From: JBBIGV01 sp037447335
Lineage (GTDB): Bacteria; Bacteroidota; Ignavibacteria; Ignavibacteriales; Ignavibacteriaceae
Direction: 5' to 3'
NCBI GenBank assembly: GCA_037447335.1
Contig: JBBIGV010000002.1
Location: 44,198 to 108,197, forward strand
Length of the DNA stretch: 64,000 bases
Shown here piece by piece: positions 17,641-25,902 of this stretch; position 1 is the first letter of the stretch, and every line of letters begins with the position of its first letter. The notes beneath the pieces were generated by a model. That model ran no database searches. It was not told where the DNA came from and worked only from the letters and a program-made list of their open reading frames with translations. Made by a program: the position numbers and the translations under genes.

Positions 17641-18501
17641 ATGGCAAAGAAAAAACCAGTACTTAAGGCTTACGAAAATCCTGATTTCGTTAATTCGTCA
17701 GATGCTAGGATTTTGAGAATACTCTCAGAGTTCATTGAACCGAAGAGTAAATTCAGCAAGCATAAAATAGTAGATACCATTGTATTTTTTGGTTCTGCAA
17801 GGTTGATGTCGAAAAAAGATTCGCTTGCAGAGCTGAACAAATTTAAAACGATAAATCCTAAATCGACACATAAACTTGCAGAAAAGCTCAGGAGTGCACA
17901 GCACATGGTAATGATGTCAAAGTATTATGAAGATGCCGTTGAGCTTTCAAAGTGTTTAACCGAATGGTCAATGAATCTGAAAACATCTGCAAACAGGTTC
18001 ATCATTTGTACGGGCGGCGGACCCGGTATAATGGAAGCCGCGAACAAAGGAGCTATTCAGGCAGGCGGCTATTCAATAGGGCTTAACATAAGCATTCCTT
18101 TTGAGCAGTTTGTTAATAAGTATGTAACCGATGACCTTGCTTTCGAATTCCATTACTTTTTTATGAGGAAGTTCTGGTTTGCCTACCTTGCAAAAGCTCT
18201 TATTGTTTTTCCCGGCGGTTTTGGTACTATGGATGAGTTGTTTGAAGTGCTCACTCTCGTTCAGACCGAAAAAATAAAAAAGAAAATGCTGCTGATTGTT
18301 TATGATGAGAAATACTGGAAGAGTATAATAAATTTTGAAGGGCTGATACAGAACGGTGTTATCAGTAGAAGCGACATGAATCTGTTTTCATTCTGTAATA
18401 CCGTTGATGAAGCATTTAAACTTACCAGGACTTTCCTTGAAAAGAATTACTTAACGGGGGCACAGGCAGAATTGACAGAACCCAAAATACATCTTAAATA
18501 A
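17641..18501 (+). CDS. LOG-family protein (TIGR00730-like Rossmann fold)
   Basis: 286 residues. Core motifs of the LOG/lysine-decarboxylase-like family are present: ICTGGGPGIMEAANKGA (about 122-137) and FPGGFGTMDELFEVL (about 195-210). Confirmed LOG members release cytokinin bases from nucleotide precursors or act as nucleotide N-glycosidases; a role in nucleotide clean-up is the safest reading. It has an N-terminal extension of about 70 residues compared with minimal members. The ATG follows a GGGAG ribosome site. The 190-bp upstream gap shows no other gene. Confidence 0.85.
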   Translation: MAKKKPVLKAYENPDFVNSSDARILRILSEFIEPKSKFSKHKIVDTIVFFGSARLMSKKDSLAELNKFKTINPKSTHKLAEKLRSAQHMVMMSKYYEDAVELSKCLTEWSMNLKTSANRFIICTGGGPGIMEAANKGAIQAGGYSIGLNISIPFEQFVNKYVTDDLAFEFHYFFMRKFWFAYLAKALIVFPGGFGTMDELFEVLTLVQTEKIKKKMLLIVYDEKYWKSIINFEGLIQNGVISRSDMNLFSFCNTVDEAFKLTRTFLEKNYLTGAQAELTEPKIHLK

Positions 18502-18551
18502 GTTTACAGTAAGCTTAAAACAGGATTGGATTATAAAGAGGTGTGTAATAA

Positions 18552-18572
18552 GCCGGCACACAAGGTGCCGGC
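18552..18572. terminator. GC-rich hairpin between convergent LOG and rpsU genes
   Basis: Perfect 8-bp stem GCCGGCAC/GTGCCGGC with a 5-nt loop. Neither strand has a good T-run after it, so a shared terminator role is plausible but not certain. Confidence 0.4.
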
Positions 18573-18580
18573 ATAAAAAA

Positions 18581-18772
18581 TTATTCCATCATTTCAGAAC
18601 GATGCGCACGTCGTACAGCTTTCATTTTCTCCATACGTTTCTTAATTGACGGCTTAATAAAGAAAGTTCTTTTTTTATATTCTTTAAGAACACCGGATCT
18701 CTCATATTTTTTCTTAAATCTTCTAAGAGCTTTGTCAATGGATTCAGTTTCGCCAACTGTAATGCCTACCAA
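18581..18772 (-). CDS. rpsU: 30S ribosomal protein S21
   Basis: 63 residues, standard S21 length, highly basic. It has the family pattern ESIDKALRRFKKKYERSGVL and the C-terminal KAVRRAHR. It starts with TTG, supported by GAGGTGA upstream. S21 helps the 30S subunit during initiation. It follows the zinc-ribbon gene by 26 bp, so the two are likely co-transcribed. Confidence 0.93.
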   Translation of the reverse strand: MVGITVGETESIDKALRRFKKKYERSGVLKEYKKRTFFIKPSIKKRMEKMKAVRRAHRSEMME

Positions 18773-18798
18773 ATTATCACCTCGCTTTAATGGTATTT

Positions 18799-19179
18799 TT
18801 ATTGATTTAATGCTTCAATTAATTTTTTACTGCCTGATTTTTGAAATTCAACGGATATAGAGCTTTTTCCGTTTGACATAATTTCTTTAGAAACAACTAT
18901 ACCATAATCCTGCCAGTTTTCATGATAGATTGATTCTCCGACCGAAAAAGATTTTGTAGGAGAATAAATCGTATAACTTTCATTTTCAATTCCCTCTAAA
19001 GAAACTTTTGTTTCTTTGATATTGTTTGCAAGATTTATAATCATAGTTTGTTTACACTTCTTGCACTTAGCCCACTTTTTCGTTTCATTTTCATTAGCTG
19101 AAACTTCACCTCCAAGTTCCATTTTTCTCATGGTATTACAAACGTTACAAAAAGCTTCAACATTTTTAATTCGTGCCAT
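18799..19179 (-). CDS. Small zinc-ribbon protein of unknown function
   Basis: 126 residues. Two Cys pairs, CNVC (about 11-14) and CKKC (about 39-42), form a probable zinc ribbon. The C-terminal half contains YSPTKSFSVGESIYHENWQDYGIVV, which resembles a small beta-barrel module that binds nucleic acid or partner proteins. I recognise the style (zinc ribbon plus Sm/CarD-like barrel) but not a named family. It lies directly upstream of rpsU, which suggests a translation or RNA-linked job; that is inference. Confidence 0.7.
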   Translation of the reverse strand: MARIKNVEAFCNVCNTMRKMELGGEVSANENETKKWAKCKKCKQTMIINLANNIKETKVSLEGIENESYTIYSPTKSFSVGESIYHENWQDYGIVVSKEIMSNGKSSISVEFQKSGSKKLIEALNQ

Positions 19180-19256
19180 TTTAGTCCTTTAAGATGGATT
19201 ATCGAACTGCAAATATACAAAAGTGGCTTTCATTTATCAATAAAACCAGCAGAAGA

Positions 19257-19712
19257 TTATTCACCGTTTTGAGGTGCAATGACCAAAACCGGGGCTTTTG
19301 CATAGCGAACCACCTTTTCAGCTACACTTCCCAGTAGCGTGTGTAATATTCCGGTTCGACCGTGTGTGGCAATAACTATCAAATCAATTTTCTCGTTTTT
19401 GGCGTATTCCACAATTTCTTCGTAATCAAGCCCCCGGCGAAGAACAGGGTTTATTTTAACATTTTTGTTCCCTCTTATTACACCAACTGTATTTTCGAGC
19501 GATTTTCGGGCTTCCTCTTCTATCAGTTTAATGATCTTTTCCTGGGACATCTCAAGTGTCCTGATCGTTAGGATGGGAGGGGTTTTTTCAAGTACGTGAA
19601 GTAAATGAATTGCAGCGTCGTACTGAATTGCGATATCTACAGCATACTCAGCGGCGCTTAAAGAAAGTTTTGAGAGATCAGTTGGTAAAAGAATGTTTTT
19701 TATGTTAAACAT
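19257..19712 (-). CDS. Universal stress protein (UspA family)
   Basis: 151 residues, a single Usp domain. It begins NILLPTDLSKLS and carries the ATP-binding pattern G-2x-G-9x-G(S) in THGRTGILHTLLGSVAEKVV. Such proteins bind ATP and aid survival under stress. It is the last gene of a sigma factor, anti-sigma, Usp run on the minus strand, 8 bp after the anti-sigma gene, and so is probably controlled by that sigma factor. Confidence 0.9.
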   Translation of the reverse strand: MFNIKNILLPTDLSKLSLSAAEYAVDIAIQYDAAIHLLHVLEKTPPILTIRTLEMSQEKIIKLIEEEARKSLENTVGVIRGNKNVKINPVLRRGLDYEEIVEYAKNEKIDLIVIATHGRTGILHTLLGSVAEKVVRYAKAPVLVIAPQNGE

Positions 19713-19720
19713 ACCTGCTA

Positions 19721-20566
19721 TTAATTTAATTTGCAGAATGCTGCTTCAAGATCTGTTACGGGCATATTGGATACCACAGCAAAGATATTATTATCAACCT
19801 TCGTCATTAACGTTGAAAGATCATTATCAAGTGCATCAATACAATGCCCTTCATCCAGGTATTTTAACAGGTTATCGGAAAGCTTAAGTATGTGGTGTTT
19901 TTCAATGTAGGATTGATCTACCTGGAACAAGTATACCAGTCTGCCTGCATCATCGGCATATACATGATGAGCGAACTTTTCGCCCTGATCAACCGAAACC
20001 ACAGCCCCAACTAAGTTCCACTTTTCATACCGGGGGATCAAAGTCTTGTATTTTACACCTTCGTCAATAAAGAATTTTTCGATTTCTTCCGGTTTGTCCG
20101 TAACGAGCTGGGGTTGAAGTGTCCCTGCAAGAATGCTCCTGAAATTATTCTTAGCCTGAACGTACATATTTTCTGCACCAACTTGTTCTTCCACAAAATT
20201 TACTGGCGAATCAACTTGCGTGAGAGGATTAATCAAAAGTAACATTACAGCAAAGATTATAACTAGTACACTCCCAAATGCAATTGCAGGTTTTGGCGAG
20301 GCAAGGTTCACAAGTCTATCAATTAAAGACGAAGACTTTTTTTCTGAAGGTTTAATTTTTTTTATAATTTTTTTGGAGATATTTGTCGGAGCCGGCGAAA
20401 TTGCAAGCCTTTTTGAAACAAGTGACTTAATCATTTGCTGAACTTTGAACTCGAATTGTAAATCAGGGTCTTTTTCAATAAGACTTCTGATTTCTTCCTC
20501 AGTGGTTGAGTCTTTCAGTTCACCATCAACCAGTGCAGTTATAAGATGTAATTTATTTTCGTTCAC
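19721..20566 (-). CDS. Membrane-bound anti-sigma factor (putative)
   Basis: 281 residues. The N-terminal part has the helical ITALVDGELKDSTTEEEI pattern of anti-sigma domains but no HxxxCxxC zinc motif. One transmembrane segment lies at about 95-113 (AIAFGSVLVIIFAVMLLLI), and an extracytoplasmic domain of about 165 residues follows. It would hold the ECF sigma factor encoded 23 bp upstream until a signal outside the membrane releases it. The pairing is inferred from gene order; the partner domain is visible but weak. Confidence 0.75.
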   Translation of the reverse strand: MNENKLHLITALVDGELKDSTTEEEIRSLIEKDPDLQFEFKVQQMIKSLVSKRLAISPAPTNISKKIIKKIKPSEKKSSSLIDRLVNLASPKPAIAFGSVLVIIFAVMLLLINPLTQVDSPVNFVEEQVGAENMYVQAKNNFRSILAGTLQPQLVTDKPEEIEKFFIDEGVKYKTLIPRYEKWNLVGAVVSVDQGEKFAHHVYADDAGRLVYLFQVDQSYIEKHHILKLSDNLLKYLDEGHCIDALDNDLSTLMTKVDNNIFAVVSNMPVTDLEAAFCKLN

Positions 20567-20589
20567 TATTATTAAATTGTATTAACTGT

Positions 20590-21177
20590 TTATTTGGAAA
20601 TATAACCTTTTTCACTTGCGTACTTATGTAACTTAGTAAACAGCATTTTTCTTGCCCTATGCAGCCTTGAGCGGACTGTACCAACGGGGCAGTCAACAAA
20701 ATCAGCTATTTCCTCATAACCGAATCCCTCAATATCACATAAAATAATAACTGTTCTGAAATCTTCAGGTAAGGATGAGATAGCCGCTGAGAGTTCATCA
20801 TCAAGAAGGTTCTCGTAAATTTCTTTTTCCAGATGAGCGCTGCCGGCAGCAGGGGATTTGATATTCTCGAAATAGTTCTCAACATCATCATAATCAACCT
20901 TTTCCGGCTCCCTGGTTTGCTTACGATAGGTATTGATGTATGTGTTCTTCATAATTCGGAACAACCATGCTTTGCAATTAGTTCCTTTTTCAAACTTGTC
21001 GAAGAACCAGAATGCTTTTAGAAAAGTTTCTTGTACCAGGTCATCAGCATCATCGCTGTCACCGGTAATACGAAGGGCAAAGTTATATAGCGCATCCATA
21101 TGCGGCAGTGCTTCCCGCTCAAAATCTTTATAGAGCTGGTTTGTCTGATCTATTATTGCTAATAAAATGGGAAACAT
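20590..21177 (-). CDS. ECF-family RNA polymerase sigma factor
   Basis: 195 residues. Region 2 is present (MDALYNFALRITGDSDDADDLVQETFLKAF, then CKAWLFRIMKNTYIN) and region 4 (LPEDFRTVIILCDIEGFGYEEIADFVDCPVGTVRSRLHRARK). It starts an operon with its anti-sigma factor and a universal stress protein. It would steer polymerase to envelope- or stress-response promoters. Confidence 0.92.
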   Translation of the reverse strand: MFPILLAIIDQTNQLYKDFEREALPHMDALYNFALRITGDSDDADDLVQETFLKAFWFFDKFEKGTNCKAWLFRIMKNTYINTYRKQTREPEKVDYDDVENYFENIKSPAAGSAHLEKEIYENLLDDELSAAISSLPEDFRTVIILCDIEGFGYEEIADFVDCPVGTVRSRLHRARKMLFTKLHKYASEKGYISK

Positions 21178-21267
21178 TTTCTTTTATTTTCGCCCTTAGA
21201 GTAATTTTTAGTTGGCTTTATGTTTTTTGTAAATAATTATACCAAAATTAAACGATGTATCAAACTA

Positions 21268-22689
21268 TCACTTGATTAGGATACCGTTTTTCAGGCTGCC
21301 GGTATTATTCATTATATTTTTAAGAAAGCCGTTTATAACCACGTATTTAACGCTTTTATGTTTCGTAATGATAAAAGATGCATTCTCACCGACTGCTATT
21401 TGTTGAAAAGAGCTTTGTGACCTTTCATTCGTTTTTACGTTAATTGGCAGCGGAAAGAATTCCGTGTTGAAATTCTTTCCGGATAATTTAATGCAAGTAC
21501 ATCCAAGCCGGTAAAGCTCATTCAATTTTTTGTCATTCAGATCTTCAACTTTAAATTTCTCTCCCTCCGGTACTTTACCCTGTCGTATTTCATAACCTGA
21601 AAAATCATACTCTTCAATTCCGTAGAAGATTGAGAGGTCTCCCATATCTTCAATAGTTGATCTGAAGTAAAATGATTTTTCTTCAGGCAAATTGACTTCT
21701 TCACGATTTATTCCCACATCTGTTTTGTATTCTGCATTATTATGTTTGAAAGTCAGATTTTTTAACAGAAGATCAAATAGTAATTCTTCGTTATCAGGGA
21801 TTTGCTGATACACTTTCGTTTTAAATTTTTGGTAAGAATTTTCTGATATAGAATATATTGCTGAAAGCAGCGTGATGAAATTCAGCTTGCGGATAAAATG
21901 TTTCTCCGGATCATTTTTCCAGCCGCCCGATTCAATCAATATTGTACTTGCACCAGAATTCTGAAACAATTCACCAAAAGCCCGTGGTTCAAACTCTTCG
22001 GAATATTTTGCTATATGACCGGGAATATACCTCGACAAAATGCAGTACAAATAGCTAATCAATTTTATTGCTTTTATTCTGTTATCCGCCTGTGAATTTT
22101 TGTCATCTATTGGAGGTGCCAGAAAAGATATTGCTGCCGGTTTATGTGTTTTACCTGTTGAATACCGGTTATGCTGATCGTGAAGATTAAATGCATAATC
22201 CGGTTTTACGGTTTCGAAAATATTCAACAGGATTTTACTTTCAGGCGCCTGCAAACTTATTGCATCACGATTCAGGTCAATTTCAATTGCATTTCTGCGC
22301 TGATACAACTCAGCGCCATCGGGATTCAGCATCGGAAGTATGAATAAAGAAATACTATTGAATATTTTTGACCTGTAAAGATCAAATTCATCATGGGAGG
22401 AGAAAAATTTAATCAGATCGAATAATGCCCGTGTTGCAGTTGATTCATCGCCATGCATCTGTGACCAGAGAAAAATTTTTTTGGTTCCTCTTCCCATTGT
22501 AATTAGTGAAATGTCCCTGCCCGAAATTGACTCCCCAACTTTATAGATGTTGAAAATATGATTATCTTTAATAAGGTTTATAAGAGGCAGAATATCATCG
22601 TACCTGATTTGCCGGTTTGCAAGAGAGTTTGTGCAATAGTTTTCATAAGCGTGGTAGAGCCGGTCTTCAAAGTGCGCAGGGTTATGCAT
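21268..22689 (-). CDS. M14-family zinc carboxypeptidase
   Basis: 473 residues. Zinc ligands H79 and E82 lie in QMHGDES and H170 in FNLHDQH; the substrate-binding NRD is at 140-142 and the catalytic Glu is E253 in LIESGG. A C-terminal domain of about 180 residues follows the catalytic domain. There is no clear signal peptide from the ATG at 22689, so a cytoplasmic enzyme or an unusual export route is possible. It removes C-terminal residues from peptides or cell-wall fragments; specificity is unknown. Confidence 0.85.
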   Translation of the reverse strand: MHNPAHFEDRLYHAYENYCTNSLANRQIRYDDILPLINLIKDNHIFNIYKVGESISGRDISLITMGRGTKKIFLWSQMHGDESTATRALFDLIKFFSSHDEFDLYRSKIFNSISLFILPMLNPDGAELYQRRNAIEIDLNRDAISLQAPESKILLNIFETVKPDYAFNLHDQHNRYSTGKTHKPAAISFLAPPIDDKNSQADNRIKAIKLISYLYCILSRYIPGHIAKYSEEFEPRAFGELFQNSGASTILIESGGWKNDPEKHFIRKLNFITLLSAIYSISENSYQKFKTKVYQQIPDNEELLFDLLLKNLTFKHNNAEYKTDVGINREEVNLPEEKSFYFRSTIEDMGDLSIFYGIEEYDFSGYEIRQGKVPEGEKFKVEDLNDKKLNELYRLGCTCIKLSGKNFNTEFFPLPINVKTNERSQSSFQQIAVGENASFIITKHKSVKYVVINGFLKNIMNNTGSLKNGILIK

Positions 22690-22789
22690 CTTAACTCCAA
22701 TGTGATATGAAAACTAATTGCTTATTATTATCTGGTTATCAAATTTAATTATTCACTTATTCACTTACCATTAAAACAGAGGTTATTAA

Positions 22790-23332
22790 TTGGCTGCAAA
22801 AAACCTGAAAATTAATTCTGAGTGTCCTTACTTTAGTTTGCCGGGCACAGACGGCAGAGAATATAAGCTTACTGATTTTTCAGATAGCGGGATTCTTATA
22901 GTAATCTTTAGCTGCAATCATTGCCCGTATGTGCAGGCTTACGAAGATCGGATCAAATCCATTCAAAAAGAATTTGAACCAAAGGGTGTGCAAATTGTTG
23001 CAGTAAACTCCAACGATGCAGTTAAATATCCTGATGATTCTTTTGAAGAGATGAAAATTCGTGCTGAAAAAAAGAAATTTAATTTCCCATACCTTAGAGA
23101 TGAAGATCAGTCTGTTGCAAAAGCATTCGGAGCAACACATACTCCCGAAATCTTCCTTTTTAATAAGGAAAGAAAATTATTTTATCATGGAAAGATAGAT
23201 GATAACTGGCAGGAGCCAGATAAAGTTAAAAATCACTATCTGCGTGATGCAATAACTGAACTGCTTGATGGTAAAGAAATTTCTGTGCCTGAAACTTTTT
23301 CAATTGGCTGCACAATAAAGTGGAAGGATTAA
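22790..23332 (+). CDS. Thioredoxin-like (AhpC/TSA-type) redoxin
   Basis: 180 residues from a TTG start at 22790. It has the AhpC/TSA fold: CPYFSLPGTDGREYKLTDF, the active-site segment SCNHCPYVQAYEDRI (CxxC), and ATHTPEIFLFNKERKLFYHGKIDDN. This subgroup is annotated as a thioredoxin-family protein; a thiol-based peroxide or disulphide reduction role is likely. It ends within the 3' end of the convergent DUF2461 gene (4-bp overlap). Confidence 0.87.
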   Translation: MAAKNLKINSECPYFSLPGTDGREYKLTDFSDSGILIVIFSCNHCPYVQAYEDRIKSIQKEFEPKGVQIVAVNSNDAVKYPDDSFEEMKIRAEKKKFNFPYLRDEDQSVAKAFGATHTPEIFLFNKERKLFYHGKIDDNWQEPDKVKNHYLRDAITELLDGKEISVPETFSIGCTIKWKD

Positions 23333-24060
23333 ACAGCAGCGCCCATGCCTTCCTCAAATTCAGCTATTAATTTGAGCGGATCAGGTGATATTGCAAAGCA
23401 GTAAATCGGGTAAAGCATGGAAAATTCTCTGATCGTCTCAACGAGAAAGTCTGACGAGAAAAGTTTTTTATCCGATTTATCCATGCTCTTTTCTATAAGG
23501 ATGTAATTCAGTTCAATCATTTCATCATAGTTTTTTATGAAGCTGTAGTTTGATTTAACCAGTACCGGTTCATTCTTAGCAAAGGTAAGAAGATCGAACT
23601 TATTGTTAATCCTGTATTTGCGTGATGTTTCAATTATTTCATTTCTGAATCTCTTGCTGTTCTGATTGAAATAAGGTTCATCACCTGATGTATTGTTGAG
23701 AAACATCCCAAAAGTAACACCGCTTTTATCGAGGAATACATAAAATTCACTATCCATTTTGAACCTGCCAAAGTGGATCAGAAAGTAATTTTTATACGGT
23801 GCACCTTTAGCAAAGCGCATATCTTTATTAATTCGCATTAAAGTGTGGTTGAACTTTGGTTCTGTTCTTATAGAAGGATTTAACTGATTAAAGAAGGGAG
23901 CAATTGAAGCAACAAAGGATTTTGCCGGAGCGACAAGTTCTTTTTCATATACTGAACGGTTTTCGTTAAACCATACAGTGTTATTATTTTTTTCGAGCCG
24001 GGAGAAAAAACTGAAGATCTTTTTGGTGAAACCTGAAAATGGTTCGATGTTTTTCGTCAA
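23329..24060 (-). CDS. DUF2461 domain protein (TIGR02453 family)
   Basis: 243 residues spanning the family: F-x-W-like NNTVWFNENRSVYEKELVAPA near the start, RINKDMRFAKGAPYKN in the middle, and GVTFGMFLNNT. The function of DUF2461 is unknown. Its start overlaps the stop of the outer membrane protein gene upstream by 4 bp, so the two are co-translated. Confidence 0.82.
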   Translation of the reverse strand: MTKNIEPFSGFTKKIFSFFSRLEKNNNTVWFNENRSVYEKELVAPAKSFVASIAPFFNQLNPSIRTEPKFNHTLMRINKDMRFAKGAPYKNYFLIHFGRFKMDSEFYVFLDKSGVTFGMFLNNTSGDEPYFNQNSKRFRNEIIETSRKYRINNKFDLLTFAKNEPVLVKSNYSFIKNYDEMIELNYILIEKSMDKSDKKLFSSDFLVETIREFSMLYPIYCFAISPDPLKLIAEFEEGMGAAV

Positions 24061-24701
24061 TACATCATTCCCACATTTATAGTGAGAAAAAAACCACCAA
24101 GTGTTTTCTGATAGCGTCCGTGTAAACTTTCAACACCTTCATCAAAGAAACGAATGACATAATAACGCAGGTTAATACCTACCAGGCTTGATTTATCAAT
24201 TCCAAAATTAGCTCCGAAACCAACATAGCCGCCAACAGTAAATTTAGCCTGTGCTTTTCCAAATGCATTGAAAAACTCACGGTCATATGGCGTAGTAACT
24301 ACCATAGAGGGACCAACCCCAATATTCAGGTAGGGTCTGAGATTATCATAAATCTGTTCCTGTAAAACTCTGTATTGGAGACCAAAATTCAGAGGTAAGA
24401 GGAAGATGCGGTTCTTCTTACCGAAAGTATGCTTCTGTCCCCAAAAATCTATATACTCAAATTCCTTTTCGTCTTTTGCTTCAGAGATAGAAAAGTCTGT
24501 AAAAAACGTTAAACTTTGATTAAGCTGCCTGCGGTAAAATGTTCCCAATCCGAATCCGCCCTCACTGAACATCAGGTCGGCACCAAAAGCATTATTCGGA
24601 AAAACCATCGGTTCTTTTTCTCTTGCCATTTCACCGATGCCCTGTCCATTTGCATTTACAAACGGAAATAATAATATTGCTGCAAAGATTAAAACTTTCA
24701 T
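24057..24701 (-). CDS. Outer membrane beta-barrel protein of unknown function
   Basis: About 214 residues from ATG 24701, where a normal signal peptide begins (MKVLIFAAILLFPFVNANGQ). An in-frame ATG at 24734 would add 11 charged residues before it and is less likely. The rest alternates amphipathic strands (LGTFYRRQLNQSLTFFTDFSIS, LPLNFGLQYRVL, LVGINLRYYVIRF) and ends in LTINVGMMY, typical of small 8-stranded outer membrane barrels. It is coupled to the DUF2461 gene. Confidence 0.72.
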   Translation of the reverse strand: MKVLIFAAILLFPFVNANGQGIGEMAREKEPMVFPNNAFGADLMFSEGGFGLGTFYRRQLNQSLTFFTDFSISEAKDEKEFEYIDFWGQKHTFGKKNRIFLLPLNFGLQYRVLQEQIYDNLRPYLNIGVGPSMVVTTPYDREFFNAFGKAQAKFTVGGYVGFGANFGIDKSSLVGINLRYYVIRFFDEGVESLHGRYQKTLGGFFLTINVGMMY

Positions 24702-24774
24702 AAATGATCTTTTTTTTATTTCTAAATTAATCATCTTACATTAAGAAGCAATAACATATTTAAGTGATAATTTC

Positions 24775-25377
24775 ATGACAGATACGGTTGACCACCCCGG
24801 ATTCTGGGATGAAAAGTATGTAAATGAACAAGCCGGATGGGACCTTAAAACACCCACGCCAGTCTTTATAGATTTATTGAACGAATCTAAATTCATTAAA
24901 CCGTGTAAAATGCTTATTCCCGGCTGCGGAAAAGGATATGATGCAGTTGCTGCTGCATTGCGGGGATACGATGTAACGGGTGTTGATTTTTCAACGGCGG
25001 CTGTAAGTTTTGCTGCCGGATTAGCAGCAGAAGCTAATGTAAAAATTAATTTTATTGTTGAAGATATCTTTAATTTATCCGAAGAGATTTTCAGCTTTGA
25101 TGCTGTTTATGATTACACTACATTCTGCGCAATAAACCCTGAAAGACGTGAAGAGTACGCGGATAAATTAGCCCGATTGATCAAGCCCCGCGGCAAATTC
25201 ATCGCAATATTATTTCCCATTGATGGCATGGAAGGAGGACCTCCGTTCAATATTGATCCGGTTGAATTTTATACTAACTTTTCACATCACTTCAAACTGG
25301 AGTATTCTTCCAGAATTATTAATAGCATTAAACCAAGAAGAGGTAAGGAAATGCTGCAGGTATATATTCGTAAATAA
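24775..25377 (+). CDS. SAM-dependent methyltransferase, TPMT-like
   Basis: 200 residues. It begins FWDEKYVNEQAGWDLKTPTP as in the thiopurine/halide/thiol methyltransferase family, followed by SAM motif I LIPGCGKGYDA, the acidic VTGVDFS, and DYTTFCAINPERR. It probably methylates thiols, halides or metalloids; the substrate is unknown. It starts a + strand run with the CYTH protein (18 bp gap) and the AddB-like nuclease. Confidence 0.83.
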   Translation: MTDTVDHPGFWDEKYVNEQAGWDLKTPTPVFIDLLNESKFIKPCKMLIPGCGKGYDAVAAALRGYDVTGVDFSTAAVSFAAGLAAEANVKINFIVEDIFNLSEEIFSFDAVYDYTTFCAINPERREEYADKLARLIKPRGKFIAILFPIDGMEGGPPFNIDPVEFYTNFSHHFKLEYSSRIINSIKPRRGKEMLQVYIRK

Positions 25378-25395
25378 TTTTTCAGTGGAGTAATT

Positions 25396-25902
25396 ATGCC
25401 GACAAACCTTGAGTTTAAAGTAAAAATAAAATCGATTGATCAGTTCGCAAGTCAATTAGAGGATATCGGAGCAGAGTTCATAGCTGTTCTTAATCAGAGG
25501 GATGTTTATTACAAAACGAAAGGAAAACTGCTTAAACTAAGAATTGAAAATGGAATTGAATCACTTATCCTCTATAAAAGAAATGAATCCGGTAAGAACC
25601 GCTGGTCGGATTTTAAGATCATCCGCTTTGAATCAACCGGCGTAGAAAACTTTCTCAATAATATTTTTGAAAAACAAGCTGTGATTACAAAAAAAAGATT
25701 GTTGTATAAGTATGATAACACAAGAATACATCTTGATCAGGTAAGAAAGCTTAGTTCATTCCTGGAGCTTGAAACTCTTGTCCTTAACGGTAAAAGTGAA
25801 GCTATAAACAGATTTAATAAATTGATCCGTCTGCTCGGTCTTAACAGGAAAGAGGAGATACGAAAATCATATTTTAATCTTATAACGTCATTAAAAAGAT
25901 GA
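25396..25902 (+). CDS. CYTH-domain protein (class IV adenylate cyclase/triphosphatase type)
   Basis: 168 residues. The N-terminal LEFKVKI is the family's first acidic-basic strand (a variant of ExExK). Later strands are KLLKLRIENG, LILYKRNE, KKRLLYKYDNTRIHLDQVRKLSSFLELET and KSYFNL. CYTH enzymes act on triphosphates inside a beta-tunnel; the 'class IV cyclase' label is generic. Its stop overlaps the next gene by 4 bp. Confidence 0.83.
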   Translation: MPTNLEFKVKIKSIDQFASQLEDIGAEFIAVLNQRDVYYKTKGKLLKLRIENGIESLILYKRNESGKNRWSDFKIIRFESTGVENFLNNIFEKQAVITKKRLLYKYDNTRIHLDQVRKLSSFLELETLVLNGKSEAINRFNKLIRLLGLNRKEEIRKSYFNLITSLKR

